Shown piece by piece: positions 34,575-46,177 of a stretch of DNA of 64,000 nt. Positions within the stretch are counted from its first letter, which is position 1. Each line of letters opens with the position of its first letter. Under the pieces are notes generated by a model, which was not told where the DNA came from, did no database searches, and saw only the letters and a list, made by a program, of their open reading frames with translations. The stretch is from Nitrosomonadales bacterium. GTDB lineage: Bacteria > Pseudomonadota > Gammaproteobacteria > Burkholderiales > Gallionellaceae. The position numbers and the translations under genes were made by a program. The DNA is taken from assembly GCA_023259055.1 (NCBI GenBank), contig JAHFQZ010000005.1, positions 186,001-250,000 of the forward strand, given 5' to 3'.

Positions 34575-35270
34575 ATGAATTCGCAGATTTGTTTGACAAT
34601 GCCGGCTATTCAAAACCCTGATGATTTGCCAATGCGCGACCGCTCGTTTGTCGTGGCATTGGTGGTGCTTGTGCATGCATTGCTGCTGTGGTCTTATACC
34701 TCGCTGTCCAGCGAATCCAAATCAATGCCTCGCGAAATGTCGATCAGCATGGCGTTGCCCAGCCCTCCGCAAACTGAAGCGGTGGAACAGAAGCAGGTGG
34801 TGACGCAAAAGGTGATCCAATCCAAACCTGTGCAGAAAGTCGCGGCACCCGACATACCTTCGGATATACCGTCCACACCTTCAGACATTGCGACGGACAC
34901 TCCTGCTGAAGCGCCGGACGTATCGACGCCATCGGAGAGCGCATCTGCCCAGTCCGATAATGCTTCGTCCAGCCTGCCGGATCGTGAGCCGGATTACCAT
35001 GCGGCTTATCTGAACAATCCACCTCCGGTTTATCCGATGGTGGCGCGGCGTATGGGTTGGCAGGGCAGGGTGGTGATGTATGTCGAGGTTCTGGAAAGCG
35101 GTATGCCGGGTCAGGTCAAGCTACATCAAAGCAGCGGGCGCGATGTTCTGGATAACGCGGCGATGCAGGCGGTACGAGGTTGGAAGTTTGTTGCGGCGCG
35201 CCAGAATGGGCAGGTAGTTTCCAAGTGGTTTTTAGTTCCAATCCCCTTTATTTTGAAAGAAGCTGAATGA
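34575..35270 (+). CDS. tonB: TonB energy-transducing protein
   Basis: About 231 residues from 34575. One N-terminal membrane helix with the conserved His (VVALVVLVHALLLWSY), a Pro/Ser-rich spacer (about 80-145, DIPSDIPSTPSDIATDTP) instead of the Pro-Lys/Pro-Glu rods of E. coli, and a C-terminal TonB domain with the YP motif (PPPVYPMVARRMGWQGRVVMYVEVLESGMPGQVKL). The gene overlaps exbB by 4 bp. It completes a TonB-ExbB-ExbD motor dedicated to this locus. A longer reading from 34518 would overlap the TlpA gene and lacks a good start. Confidence 0.9.
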   Translation: MNSQICLTMPAIQNPDDLPMRDRSFVVALVVLVHALLLWSYTSLSSESKSMPREMSISMALPSPPQTEAVEQKQVVTQKVIQSKPVQKVAAPDIPSDIPSTPSDIATDTPAEAPDVSTPSESASAQSDNASSSLPDREPDYHAAYLNNPPPVYPMVARRMGWQGRVVMYVEVLESGMPGQVKLHQSSGRDVLDNAAMQAVRGWKFVAARQNGQVVSKWFLVPIPFILKEAE

Positions 35271-35923
35271 ATATTTCCCTGATGTCATCGTCTCCGATCA
35301 TTAACGCCACACTCGGCTTGCTGGTGCTGTTTTCCATCATTACCTGGTCGACCATTGCGATCAAGCTGTGGCAGTACTGGCGTGACGGTAAGGACAATCG
35401 TGTTTTCAACGAATCATTCTGGGCGGCCAAGGAATGGCAACAGGCGGCACGTATCAGTGAGGAAATGCCCGGCAAGCAAGCGAATCTTGCTCAGGCAGGA
35501 TTTGCCGAGTTGCGCGATGCACAACAAAAAGGCGGCGACATGAAACATCTCGGTTCGCCTCAAGACGGCTTGGAGCGGAGTTTGCGTCAAGCTGTGCAGA
35601 ATCTGCAGCGGAAACTCGAGGGCGGTTTGGCGATGCTGGCCAGTATAGGCTCCACTGCGCCCTTTGTCGGATTGTTCGGCACGGTGTGGGGCATCATGCA
35701 TGCACTGACAGAGATCAGCAAAACAGGCTCGGCAAGTCTGGATGTGGTGGCTGGGCCTATCGGCGAAGCGTTGGTTGCTACAGCGATAGGCATTGCCACC
35801 GCGCTTCCAGCAGTGCTGGCGTATAACTTCTTCCTGCGGCGGATGCGCTTGTCGGTAGCCGATCTGGAAAATTTTGCTCATGACTTTATGCGTTTGGCAT
35901 CGAAGCACGATTACAGGATTTAA
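35267..35923 (+). CDS. exbB: ExbB-like proton channel subunit (MotA/TolQ/ExbB family)
   Basis: 218 residues with three membrane helices (about 12-34, 121-143 and 165-188) and the family motif GLFGTVWGIMHALTEISKTGSASLDVVAGPIGEALVATAIGIATALPAVLAYN. The Thr and Gly residues of the proton path are in place. With ExbD and TonB it turns the proton motive force into receptor opening. Start codon lies in the tonB stop (ATGA). Confidence 0.93.
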   Translation: MNISLMSSSPIINATLGLLVLFSIITWSTIAIKLWQYWRDGKDNRVFNESFWAAKEWQQAARISEEMPGKQANLAQAGFAELRDAQQKGGDMKHLGSPQDGLERSLRQAVQNLQRKLEGGLAMLASIGSTAPFVGLFGTVWGIMHALTEISKTGSASLDVVAGPIGEALVATAIGIATALPAVLAYNFFLRRMRLSVADLENFAHDFMRLASKHDYRI

Positions 35924-35939
35924 TTTAAGGGGTTAACTG

Positions 35940-36347
35940 ATGGCCTTCCAGAATAGTTCCAATCAGGACATGATGAGCGACATCAACGTCACACCGCTGG
36001 TGGACGTGATGCTGGTGCTGTTGATCGTGTTTATCGTTACCGCTCCGTTGCTGTCGCAATCGCTGGATGTAAAATTGCCCAAGACAGCTGCGGTACCTGG
36101 GCGTATGGATACCAGGCAGCAAATTCTCACCATCAGTGCGCAAGGGCAGATCACCCTGGAAAGTATTGTGCTGAACGATGAAAAGCTGGCGCAACGGCTT
36201 GCCGATGCGGCTGCTGCACACAATAACTTCGAGTTGCATGTTCATGCCGATGCGGAGGTTCCCTATGGGCGTGTGGCGCAAATCATGGCCATCGCGCAGC
36301 GTGCGGGGGTGAGCAAGTTGTCGTTCATGACGATAGCAGGGAACTGA
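35940..36347 (+). CDS. exbD: ExbD-like proton channel subunit
   Basis: 135 residues; single N-terminal helix with the essential Asp in DINVTPLVDVMLVLLIVFIVTAPLL and a periplasmic domain ending in VPYGRVAQIMAIAQRAGVSKLSFMT. AAGGGG Shine-Dalgarno in the 16-bp gap after exbB. Last gene of the TonB locus; a weak GAACC/GGTTC hairpin follows at 36369. Confidence 0.93.
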   Translation: MAFQNSSNQDMMSDINVTPLVDVMLVLLIVFIVTAPLLSQSLDVKLPKTAAVPGRMDTRQQILTISAQGQITLESIVLNDEKLAQRLADAAAAHNNFELHVHADAEVPYGRVAQIMAIAQRAGVSKLSFMTIAGN

Positions 36348-38385
<2,038 letters not shown>

Positions 38386-38476
38386 GGATATTCTTTTGGG
38401 CCAAAATCTCGATACATCGGTGAAGGCATGTGTGACGGATTCTTATAGGTTCCTATTATGAAAACTGTTGTGTATC

Positions 38477-38501
38477 AAGGGCGGGGTGACTCGCCTTTTT
38501 T
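38477..38501 (+). terminator. Rho-independent terminator after nirS
   Basis: AAGGgCG, GGGTGACT loop region, CGCCTT and a T6 run; stem with one bulged G. It lies 90 bp past the nirS stop and 26 bp before the next gene, so the second TonB receptor likely has a weak or separate promoter close by. Confidence 0.65.
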
Positions 38502-38526
38502 ATCGTCAAACCAGTAAATAAATTCA

Positions 38527-40773
38527 ATGAAACCCCGGTTGAACAAGATACAAATGCTGTTTTCCCTGGGCTGTATTATTGGCCCGGTTGCTGTGGCTGG
38601 CGCAGCTGAGAACGATGATGTTGAGGAACTGGGCGAGGTTGTGGTGACGGCAACCAGAACATACAGTTCGCTTTCCGATGCGCCTGCGGCAGTGACAGTA
38701 GTCAATACAAAAAATATTGAAGCAAAATACGCTTCGCGGCTCGGCGATGTGCTTGACCAGGTACCCAGCGTTTATTTGCGCGGCGGAGCGCTCGGCCAGT
38801 CGCAGGGCACCATCGGAACGAGCGGCATGTCGCTGCGCGGCGTAGACCAGAATAAAACGCTGATCCTGCTTGACGGACAACCTATCCAAGATGCCAGCTC
38901 CGGAAAAGTGAATTGGAGAATCCCTTTTGTCGAGGATATTGCCCGCGTCGAGGTCGTGCCCGGCGCATTTTCTTCACTGTATGGCAGCAATGCTATCGGC
39001 GGGGTCATCAATATCATCACCAAACAACCGGACAAGCACGAGTTCACCGCAAAGGTAAAAAAAGGCTGGGGCGATGCCAGCGGCAAGGATGCCAGCATTT
39101 ATTTCCGCGACAAGATGGACAACGGATTTGGATTCGTAGGTGGCTTCGGCTATCAAAACCGCGACAGTTATGTGAATGATTTTGTCGTCAAAACTCCAAC
39201 AGCGTGCCCGCCGCCGCCCACTGTTTGCGGCACTCCTGTCTCCGGCGCGCAGGCAATCACTACCCGAGAGGGTGTTCCGGCCTATCTGGTGGGCGATATG
39301 GGAGCCACACCATGGAAGGCTACCAATGCAACCACCAAGCTGACTTATGACGTGAATGCCCGCGACAAATTTTATGCCGGCATAAACCATCAGGAAACGA
39401 AGATGGGGTACACACAGTACCACTCCTATCTCACGAACACTGCTACAGGAGCGCCTGTTTCCAGCGGTGTGCTTGATATCAATGGGCAGCGTGTAGTTCT
39501 GACGGATTTTGACTTCACCCTCTTTTCTTCCTCACCGTTACATGAGGCCGCCACCCGGTATTTTGCCGGATATGACGGCACAGTCGGAAATGATTATTTG
39601 CTGAAAATCGACCTCGCAAAAATTGATCGCGCCTACAGCTTTACGCAGGCAAGCACCACAGCCACATGGGATAGCGGCGCTGGCTCACTGTGGGACACAC
39701 CGAACACCGGTATCGACGGAACAGTACAGTTGACCTTTCCAGCAGGGCACAGACAGGTTCTGGTGACGGGGCTGGCAATACACAGGGACTCTGTGAACCA
39801 GCAAATCCATGCGCTTTCCAACTGGCGTGATCCGGATTCACGAACCGCCGTGAATAGCGGCTACAACGGCAATTCAACCACGACTTCTGTTTTTGTTCAG
39901 GACGAGATCAGCGTGATGGATGAGCTTAAAGTTTACCTCGGCGGACGGCTGGATAAATGGGAATCCAAAGGCGACAACTTTGTTGTCGCACCGGCCAGCG
40001 CCACACTTTATTCAGCGCGTAACGCTTTTGCCTTCAGCCCAAAAGCGTCTGTGGTTTACAGGCATTCTGAAGCGGCCATACTGCGCGCATCTTTCGGAAA
40101 ATCATTTCGCGCTCCGGCTAATCAGGATATGTACACGTCCTCGACGAGCAGAGGGCGAACGACCACAGGCGATCCCAATCTTCAACCAGAGCGAGGAACG
40201 ACATGGGAGGCGGGCGGTGAATACCGCTTCACGGAAAGCACCAGAATATCTGCTACTTATTACGATACCCTGCTGAGTAATTTGATCTACTTGATGCAGA
40301 TCAGCGCGACTAATTCACTTCGCATTAATGCCGCGAAAGCAAGGATACGCGGGGGCGAACTGGGAGCTGCCACAAAATTGTCAAATTGGCTTGAGCTGGA
40401 CGCTAACTATGCCTATATCGATTCAAGAGTGCTCGACAACACAGCCGATCCGCTGAGTGTCGGCAAGCGTCTGACTGACTCTCCCAGGAATATCGCCGGT
40501 GTCGGGCTGACTGCTCAACAGGGAGCATGGTCAGCTACATTGAGTGCCCGCTACGTAAGCCACATTTATTGGACTGCACAAAATACCGACGTGATAGAAG
40601 GAGTGCCGGGCAGCTATGACGCTCACACCATGGTCAATGCCAGGCTTGGGTACGAGTTCTCCAAGGGTATGAAAGGGGCTGTTGCTGTTAACAATCTGTT
40701 GAACATCAAAGCCTATTCATATTTTTTGTTGCCGGGTCGTAATGCGACAGCAGAAATGGATTTTTCCTTTTAG
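38527..40773 (+). CDS. TonB-dependent outer-membrane receptor (BtuB/CirA-like)
   Basis: 748 residues, signal peptide (MLFSLGCIIGPVAVAGA), TonB-box region (ELGEVVVTATRTYSSLSDAP), plug motifs (LILLDGQPIQD, VEVVPGAFSSLYGSNAIGGVINIITKQP) and a 22-strand-type barrel ending ATAEMDFSF. A Pro/Cys-rich extracellular insert (ACPPPPTVCGTP) near residue 225 is unusual. Ligand unknown; it is not in an obvious operon with nirS because of the terminator between them, and no cobalamin riboswitch is seen in the 141 bp in front. Confidence 0.9.
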   Translation: MKPRLNKIQMLFSLGCIIGPVAVAGAAENDDVEELGEVVVTATRTYSSLSDAPAAVTVVNTKNIEAKYASRLGDVLDQVPSVYLRGGALGQSQGTIGTSGMSLRGVDQNKTLILLDGQPIQDASSGKVNWRIPFVEDIARVEVVPGAFSSLYGSNAIGGVINIITKQPDKHEFTAKVKKGWGDASGKDASIYFRDKMDNGFGFVGGFGYQNRDSYVNDFVVKTPTACPPPPTVCGTPVSGAQAITTREGVPAYLVGDMGATPWKATNATTKLTYDVNARDKFYAGINHQETKMGYTQYHSYLTNTATGAPVSSGVLDINGQRVVLTDFDFTLFSSSPLHEAATRYFAGYDGTVGNDYLLKIDLAKIDRAYSFTQASTTATWDSGAGSLWDTPNTGIDGTVQLTFPAGHRQVLVTGLAIHRDSVNQQIHALSNWRDPDSRTAVNSGYNGNSTTTSVFVQDEISVMDELKVYLGGRLDKWESKGDNFVVAPASATLYSARNAFAFSPKASVVYRHSEAAILRASFGKSFRAPANQDMYTSSTSRGRTTTGDPNLQPERGTTWEAGGEYRFTESTRISATYYDTLLSNLIYLMQISATNSLRINAAKARIRGGELGAATKLSNWLELDANYAYIDSRVLDNTADPLSVGKRLTDSPRNIAGVGLTAQQGAWSATLSARYVSHIYWTAQNTDVIEGVPGSYDAHTMVNARLGYEFSKGMKGAVAVNNLLNIKAYSYFLLPGRNATAEMDFSF

Positions 40774-40805
40774 CAACGTGCCCAACATAATGAATCATCG
40801 AAATG

Positions 40806-40834
40806 AAAAAAGGCACGCCAAGCGTGCCTTTTTT
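40806..40834. terminator. Bidirectional terminator between TonB receptor and rhlE
   Basis: A6, stem GGCACGC (40812-40818), loop CAA, GCGTGCC (40822-40828), T6. It serves both convergent genes. Confidence 0.9.
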
Positions 40835-40849
40835 GCAGATAACTACCGA

Positions 40850-42412
40850 TTAACGGCTACTGCCATTATTTCCGCGTCCGAGTGCATAACTTGGACGGTC
40901 GCTACCACTGCGGCGTGGCGCGCTATTACCGCCGCGATTCTGGTTTCCGAAGCTGCGCTCCGGGCTGCGTGGCTGGCCTTGTCCCGCGCCTTGGCCGCGA
41001 GTATGCCCGCCAAATCCTTGGCCGCCGCCAACCCCCAGTGTGTGACCCTGAGTACTATTGCCGTTTGCCTGACCGTGACCTTCCTTGCGTCCGGCATGGC
41101 TATGACGGCTGTCCGGCGCGCTGTGGTGAAAGCCGCCACCAGCGTTGCCGTTGCCGGCAAAACTGCCGGTGCGACTGCCGCCACCATTGCCGCCACCAAA
41201 TCCTCCACCGCCACTACGGCGCGGGCCGCTGTTGCTGCGTGGACGATCCGATGACGGGCCGCCAGTGCGCAGTTTGTACTTGGGTTCCAAGCCTTCGATG
41301 GTGTGCATTTTGATGCTTTGCTCGGTGTAGCGTTCGATGCGCTTCAGCAATTGCGCGTCGCGGTTCGAGGCAAACGAGATGGCAATGCCGGACTCGCCGC
41401 CGCGACCGGTGCGGCCGATACGGTGCACATAGTCCTCGGCGAACTTGGGCAGGTCAAAATTAATCACATGCGAAATGCCGCGCACATCGAGGCCGCGTGC
41501 CGCCACATCGGTGGCGACCAGGATGCGCACGTTGCCGTTGCGCATATTGAGCAGGGTGCGGTTGCGTTCGCGCTGGCTCATGTCGCCGTGCAATGCCGCG
41601 ACGGAATGGCCTTGTGCGGACAGTTGATCGGCAAGGCTGTCTGCGTCGCGCTTGGTGGCGGTAAATACCAGAGCCTGATTCATATCCACATCAGTCAGCA
41701 AATGGCTGAGCATCTTGTTCTTGTGCGCCACGTCATCGGCGAACATCATGCGTTGCTCGATATTTTCGTGTTTGTCCTTGGCTGCTGAAACGGAAATTTT
41801 CTTCGGTGTCTTGAGCAGGCGCGAGGCCAGATTGCCGACCACGCCTTCGAGTGTCGCCGAGAACAGCAGGGTCTGGCGTGTGGCCGGTGTGGCCTTGGCG
41901 ATGCGTTCCACATCATCGACAAAACCCATGTCCAACATACGATCCGCTTCGTCCAGGATCAACACTTCCAGGCGTGAGAAATCGATGCGGCCGCGTTCCA
42001 GATGGTCGATCAGACGGCCTGGTGTCGCGACCAGAATATCCACGTGGCTGGACAGTAAACGGTTCTGCACCGGGTAAGGCATGCCGCCCAGAATGCTGAT
42101 GATCTTGAAGCGCATGTTCTTGCCATACTTGGTTGCGGCATCGCAAACTTGTTGCGCCAGTTCGCGGGTAGGCGTCAGTACCAGCACGCGCGGGCCTTTG
42201 CCGGGCAATGCGGAGGGGGTGGCCAGACGGTTCAGTGCGGGCAGGATGAATGCGGCGGTCTTGCCGCTGCCGGTTTGCGATGAGGCCATCAGGTCGTGGC
42301 CGGCCATGATTTCGGGAATAGCCTGCGCCTGGATGGCGGTAGGTTCGGTGTAGCCAGTTTCGGCAATCGCCTTGAGAATGGCGGCGTTTAAATTTAAACT
42401 TTCAAATGACAT
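40850..42412 (-). CDS. rhlE: DEAD-box ATP-dependent RNA helicase RhlE
   Basis: 520 residues from 42412 (GGAAAC before the ATG; MSFESLNLNAAILKAIAETGYTEPTAIQ is the RhlE start). Helicase motifs: Q motif, ASQTGSGKT, PTRELAQ, ATPGR, DEAD (LDEADRML), SAT, and in the second domain ATDVAARGLDV and HRIGRTGR. The last about 130 residues are Gly/Arg/Ser-rich with GGGGFGGGNGGGS stretches and Arg-Arg-Ser repeats, an RNA-binding low-complexity tail typical of cold-induced RhlE proteins. It remodels structured RNA and ribosome precursors. A leader of more than 100 bp precedes the start. Confidence 0.95.
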   Translation of the reverse strand: MSFESLNLNAAILKAIAETGYTEPTAIQAQAIPEIMAGHDLMASSQTGSGKTAAFILPALNRLATPSALPGKGPRVLVLTPTRELAQQVCDAATKYGKNMRFKIISILGGMPYPVQNRLLSSHVDILVATPGRLIDHLERGRIDFSRLEVLILDEADRMLDMGFVDDVERIAKATPATRQTLLFSATLEGVVGNLASRLLKTPKKISVSAAKDKHENIEQRMMFADDVAHKNKMLSHLLTDVDMNQALVFTATKRDADSLADQLSAQGHSVAALHGDMSQRERNRTLLNMRNGNVRILVATDVAARGLDVRGISHVINFDLPKFAEDYVHRIGRTGRGGESGIAISFASNRDAQLLKRIERYTEQSIKMHTIEGLEPKYKLRTGGPSSDRPRSNSGPRRSGGGGFGGGNGGGSRTGSFAGNGNAGGGFHHSAPDSRHSHAGRKEGHGQANGNSTQGHTLGVGGGQGFGGHTRGQGAGQGQPRSPERSFGNQNRGGNSAPRRSGSDRPSYALGRGNNGSSR

Positions 42413-42911
42413 AATGTTTCCTTTTTTAGAATCAAAGGGAATCCACTTCGTTATGCAGGCGCGAGTCAACATCCGGTTAAAAAATAACCGAATGCCAAAC
42501 CGAGTCTGGCACGACGAACTTTTAGCAGTTCCCTAAGGTGAGCGCAGGCTGTAAAACAACCCGTTGAACGGGGAGACGATTAACCGGCGCATAAAACATC
42601 GTTGCTAACCGGAAAACCCAGAATTTCTTGATGAGTTTTTTAGACAGGCGCGATTTGCATACGCGCGAGAGATAGGTCAGAAAACGATGAACAAAATGCC
42701 GCAAGGGAATTCCCTAAGCTGCGGCAAGGCGTGCATTTTACTGATAAATGAAATAAAAGCCAGCGATATTTTGGAGCCAAATAGTCTTTGGCCAGTGGCA
42801 ATTCACGAATTGCCTTGGGCGATTCGTCAATCGCCCCTACGGAGCTCCGTTGGGCACGTTACGCTTTGCCCAATTTTCGCCGATGAAATAGGATTGGAAT
42901 GGGAGTATCCT
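42413..42911. other. Divergent region between rhlE and the CheB-CheR gene
   Basis: About 500 bp. Promoters for both genes must be here. It includes a perfect hairpin GGGCGATT-CGTC-AATCGCCC (42818-42837) and a truncated copy of the TTGGGCA/TGCCCAA repeat (42850-42873). The frame of the CheB-CheR protein is open through this stretch but its translation is repeat sequence, so I start the gene at 42912. Confidence 0.5.
42850..42873. repeat. Truncated palindromic repeat (TTGGGCA type)
   Basis: TTGGGCA (42850-42856) ... TGCCCAA (42867-42873). Same family as the fuller element at 46042-46127. Confidence 0.5.
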
Positions 42912-45900
42912 ATGCCTCCGCCCGCACAAGCTCTCCGCAAAGGAATCGTCGTGGTTGCCAAAAATAGCAAGCCCCAGAAAAATAAAACCGGAACTAAGGA
43001 CAAACCTGGCGTACCAAAAAATCTGAAATCCAAGTCTGCGCTGGAATCCCAGCAGGTTCAAGATTCCCAGCCATCGCCGGAGCCACAAGTTCCCGGTTTC
43101 CCCATCGTTGGCATCGGCGCTTCCGCCGGCGGGCTTGAAGCCTTCGAGCAATTTTTCCGCAAAACTCCACCCGACAGCGGCATGGCGTTTGTGCTGGTAT
43201 CGCATCTCGATCCGAGCCACGTCAGCATTCTCACCGAAATTCTGCAGCGCACCACCAACATGCCGGTGGTCGAGGCGCAGGATCAGATGAAGGTGGCGCC
43301 CAACAGCGTCTATGCGATTCCGCCAAACCGCGACATGGCGATCTTCCACGGCACGCTGCAACTGAGCGTGCCGGACCAACCGCGCGGGCTGCGCATGCCG
43401 ATTGATGCCTTCCTGCGTTCATTGGCCGAGGATCGTGGCGAACAGGCTATCGGCATTATTCTCTCCGGCACCGGCACCGACGGCACACTTGGGCTGCGCG
43501 CGATACTCGGCGCCGGCGGCGTCTCGCTGGTGCAGGAGCCGGCCACGGCGAAATACGACGGCATGCCGAACAGCGCCATCCAGTCCGGCTACGCCACCCA
43601 TGTCCTGCCGGTGGAGAAAATGCCGGAAGCGTTGCTGTCCGGCATACGCGCTCTGAACCAGCCGCCGGTAGCACCCACAACCGTAACCGGCGGACTGAAT
43701 CGCATCCTGATGCAGTTGCGCAGCGCCACCGGCCACGACTTCACCCAATACAAGAAGAGCACCATCGGCCGCCGCATCGAGCGGCGCATGTCGATGCACG
43801 ACATCGAGGACAAGGAGGTGTATGCGCGCTATATCAAGGAACATCCGCCCGAGGCGCAAGCGCTGTTCAAGGAACTGCTGATCAACGTCACCAATTTTTT
43901 CCGCGACCCGGAAGCATTCGTCGCACTGAAGCAGGAAATCCTGCCGCAACTGTTTGCGGACAAGCCGGAAGGCTATATATTCCGCGTCTGGGTGGCAGGC
44001 TGCGCCACTGGCGAGGAAGCTTATTCCATCGCCATCCTGCTGCGCGAATGGATGGATGAGGCGCATCAGGAGTTCAAGATTTTGCTCTACGCCACCGACC
44101 TCGACGATGACGCCATCGCCGTGGCGCGCATCGGCGCCTATCCGACCAATATCGCCCAGGATGTTCACCCGGAGCGGCTGCGCCGCTTCTTCGTCAAGGA
44201 TGATGCGGGCTTTCGGGTAAAGAAAAATATCCGCGAAATGGTGGTGTTCGCGATCCAGAACGTAATCAAGGATCCTCCCTTTACCAAGCTCGACCTGCTC
44301 AGTTGCCGCAACCTGTTGATCTATCTCGAGCCGGAAATCCAGAATCGCCTGATCCCGGCTTTCCACTACGCGCTGAAGCCGGGCGGCGTGCTGTTTCTCT
44401 CCCCCTCGGAGAGCATCGCCAACCACCCTGATTTATTTACACCGCTCAACCGCAAATGGAAATTTTACCGGGCCGTCGGCAGCATGGCTTCCACCCGCGC
44501 GGTGATGGCCGGAGGGCTGGTATGGACCAAGGATCCCAACGCGAAAGTGGCGGATGAAACGGTAAAAAAGATCAAGGAAACCAACTTTGCCGAACTGACC
44601 AAACGGGCTCTGCTCCAGTCCTATGCGCCTGCCTCGGTAGTGGCGGACGTGAAGGGAAATCTTCTTTACGTGCATGGCGACACCGGCAAATACTTGCGCC
44701 CGGCGCCTGGACAGGCGACGCTTAACGTGATCGAGATGGCGCGCGAGGGCCTGCAACTGGAATTGCGCGCTGCACTTCTTCTCGCAGCCGCCGGTTCGGA
44801 AGCAACCGACCAGAGTGCGGCGTTCCAAAGCCGCGAAGTATCGGTCAAGACCAACGGCCATTTCCAGCTGGTGAATCTTAACGTGCGCCCGCTGCCCGCC
44901 CCGGACAGCGGCGAAAAATTGCTGCTGGTGAGCTTTCAGGACATGGCGCAACCAATGTCCGAAAAATTGGCACCCGGCAAGGCAGGGCATGAATATCTTG
45001 GACATGGCAAACCGGGGTACGGCAAAGGCGCACCGGGGGCGAACGAGTACCAGCGCGTGGAAGAAGTGGAACGCGAGCTGGCCTACACCAAGGAGAATCT
45101 GCAAGCTACCATCGAGGAACAGCAGGCCTCCAATGAGGAATTGAAGTCCACCAACGAGGAGTTGCAATCCACCAACGAAGAGTTGCAATCCACCAACGAA
45201 GAGCTGGAGACATCCAAGGAAGAGTTGCAATCCGTCAACGAAGAACTGGTTACGGTGAATGCCGAATTGCAAGCCAAAATCGAGCAACTTGCCGGGATGC
45301 AGAACGACATGAAAAACCTGCTCGACAACGTTAATGTTGGCACCATTTTTCTTGACGAGCATCTGGCTATCCGGCGCTTCACCCGTGATGCGGCGCGGGT
45401 CTATCGCCTGGTCGCCACCGACGTGGGCAGACCATTGATCGACATCAAATCGGATATCAAAGACGAAGACCTGCTGGCCAAGTCACAGGCTGTGCTCGAT
45501 ACGCTGGTGCCGTGGGAGCGCGAAGTGCATGCCGTTGGCGGCGCTTGGTATCTGGCGCGCATCCAGCCCTACCGCACGCTGGACAACGTGATCGATGGCG
45601 TGGTGCTGACCTTCACCGACATAAGCCAGCGCATCAGGGCTGAGGCGGAGAAACGAGATGCACAGGCGCTGGCCGAAAACATCGTGAGCACGGTGCGCGA
45701 GCCGCTCATCGTGCTGGATGCAAAGTTGCTGGTAGTCTCCGCCAGTCGCTCGTTCTACCGGGTGTTCCAGGTCACACCGGAAAACACCATGGGCCGCCCG
45801 CTCTACGAACTGGGCGACCGCCAGTGGGACATTCCCGCCCTGCGAGAACTTTTGGAAAATATCCTGCCGCGCAACCAGAGCCTTGAAGACTATGTGGTGG

Positions 45901-46019
45901 AACACGATTTTCCGGTTATCGGCCGCTGCAAAATGTTGCTTAATGCGCGACGCATCGTCAGCGACAGCGGCGAAACGCAGTTGATTTTGCTGGCGATAGA
46001 AGAGGTGAAAGCGAGGTGA
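42912..46019 (+). CDS. CheB-CheR fusion protein with coiled coil and PAS domains
   Basis: About 1035 residues from 42912 (GGGAG six bases upstream); a GTG at 42951 with AAAGGA is an alternative start. Order: Lys-rich tail, CheB methylesterase domain (about 60-245; Ser in GIGASAGG, His in SHLDPSH, Asp in SGTGTDGTLG), CheR methyltransferase domain (about 275-550; INVTNFFRDPEAF and SAM site VWVAGCATGEEAYSIAI), PAS-like region, a strict heptad coiled coil of NEELxST repeats (about 700-790), and two PAS domains to the end. No histidine kinase domain follows, unlike many relatives. It probably alters methylation of a receptor or acts as an output scaffold for the kinase next door. No chemoreceptor is in the window. 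Confidence 0.88.
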   Translation: MPPPAQALRKGIVVVAKNSKPQKNKTGTKDKPGVPKNLKSKSALESQQVQDSQPSPEPQVPGFPIVGIGASAGGLEAFEQFFRKTPPDSGMAFVLVSHLDPSHVSILTEILQRTTNMPVVEAQDQMKVAPNSVYAIPPNRDMAIFHGTLQLSVPDQPRGLRMPIDAFLRSLAEDRGEQAIGIILSGTGTDGTLGLRAILGAGGVSLVQEPATAKYDGMPNSAIQSGYATHVLPVEKMPEALLSGIRALNQPPVAPTTVTGGLNRILMQLRSATGHDFTQYKKSTIGRRIERRMSMHDIEDKEVYARYIKEHPPEAQALFKELLINVTNFFRDPEAFVALKQEILPQLFADKPEGYIFRVWVAGCATGEEAYSIAILLREWMDEAHQEFKILLYATDLDDDAIAVARIGAYPTNIAQDVHPERLRRFFVKDDAGFRVKKNIREMVVFAIQNVIKDPPFTKLDLLSCRNLLIYLEPEIQNRLIPAFHYALKPGGVLFLSPSESIANHPDLFTPLNRKWKFYRAVGSMASTRAVMAGGLVWTKDPNAKVADETVKKIKETNFAELTKRALLQSYAPASVVADVKGNLLYVHGDTGKYLRPAPGQATLNVIEMAREGLQLELRAALLLAAAGSEATDQSAAFQSREVSVKTNGHFQLVNLNVRPLPAPDSGEKLLLVSFQDMAQPMSEKLAPGKAGHEYLGHGKPGYGKGAPGANEYQRVEEVERELAYTKENLQATIEEQQASNEELKSTNEELQSTNEELQSTNEELETSKEELQSVNEELVTVNAELQAKIEQLAGMQNDMKNLLDNVNVGTIFLDEHLAIRRFTRDAARVYRLVATDVGRPLIDIKSDIKDEDLLAKSQAVLDTLVPWEREVHAVGGAWYLARIQPYRTLDNVIDGVVLTFTDISQRIRAEAEKRDAQALAENIVSTVREPLIVLDAKLLVVSASRSFYRVFQVTPENTMGRPLYELGDRQWDIPALRELLENILPRNQSLEDYVVEHDFPVIGRCKMLLNARRIVSDSGETQLILLAIEEVKAR

Positions 46020-46041
46020 TGATTGGCGGATTTGTTGAAAC

Positions 46042-46127
46042 ATTGTTGGGCATGGCTTTGCCTTTGCCCAACCTACGCCTCTGCCGATTTCATGACCGCT
46101 TTCGTTGGGCAAAGCGTGCCCAACAAT
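46042..46127. repeat. Short MITE-like element between CheB-CheR gene and kinase gene
   Basis: 86 bp with ends ATTGTTGGGCA... and ...TGCCCAACAAT as near-perfect inverted repeats (about 20 bp, extending into GGCTTTGCC / GGGCAAAGC). No coding content. A truncated relative is at 42850. Confidence 0.65.
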
Positions 46128-46177
46128 ATCCTTTCGATGAAATATGCCGCGTGCAATAATCCATCTGTGAGAAAACC

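Noticed and set aside
38386..38526. Cobalamin riboswitch before the BtuB-like TonB receptor
   Set aside because: The gap is only 141 bp, contains a terminator, and no B12-box sequence is visible.
42687..42911. N-terminal extension of the CheB-CheR protein by 75 residues
   Set aside because: The extra segment is encoded by palindromic repeat sequence and better ribosome sites lie at 42912 and 42951.
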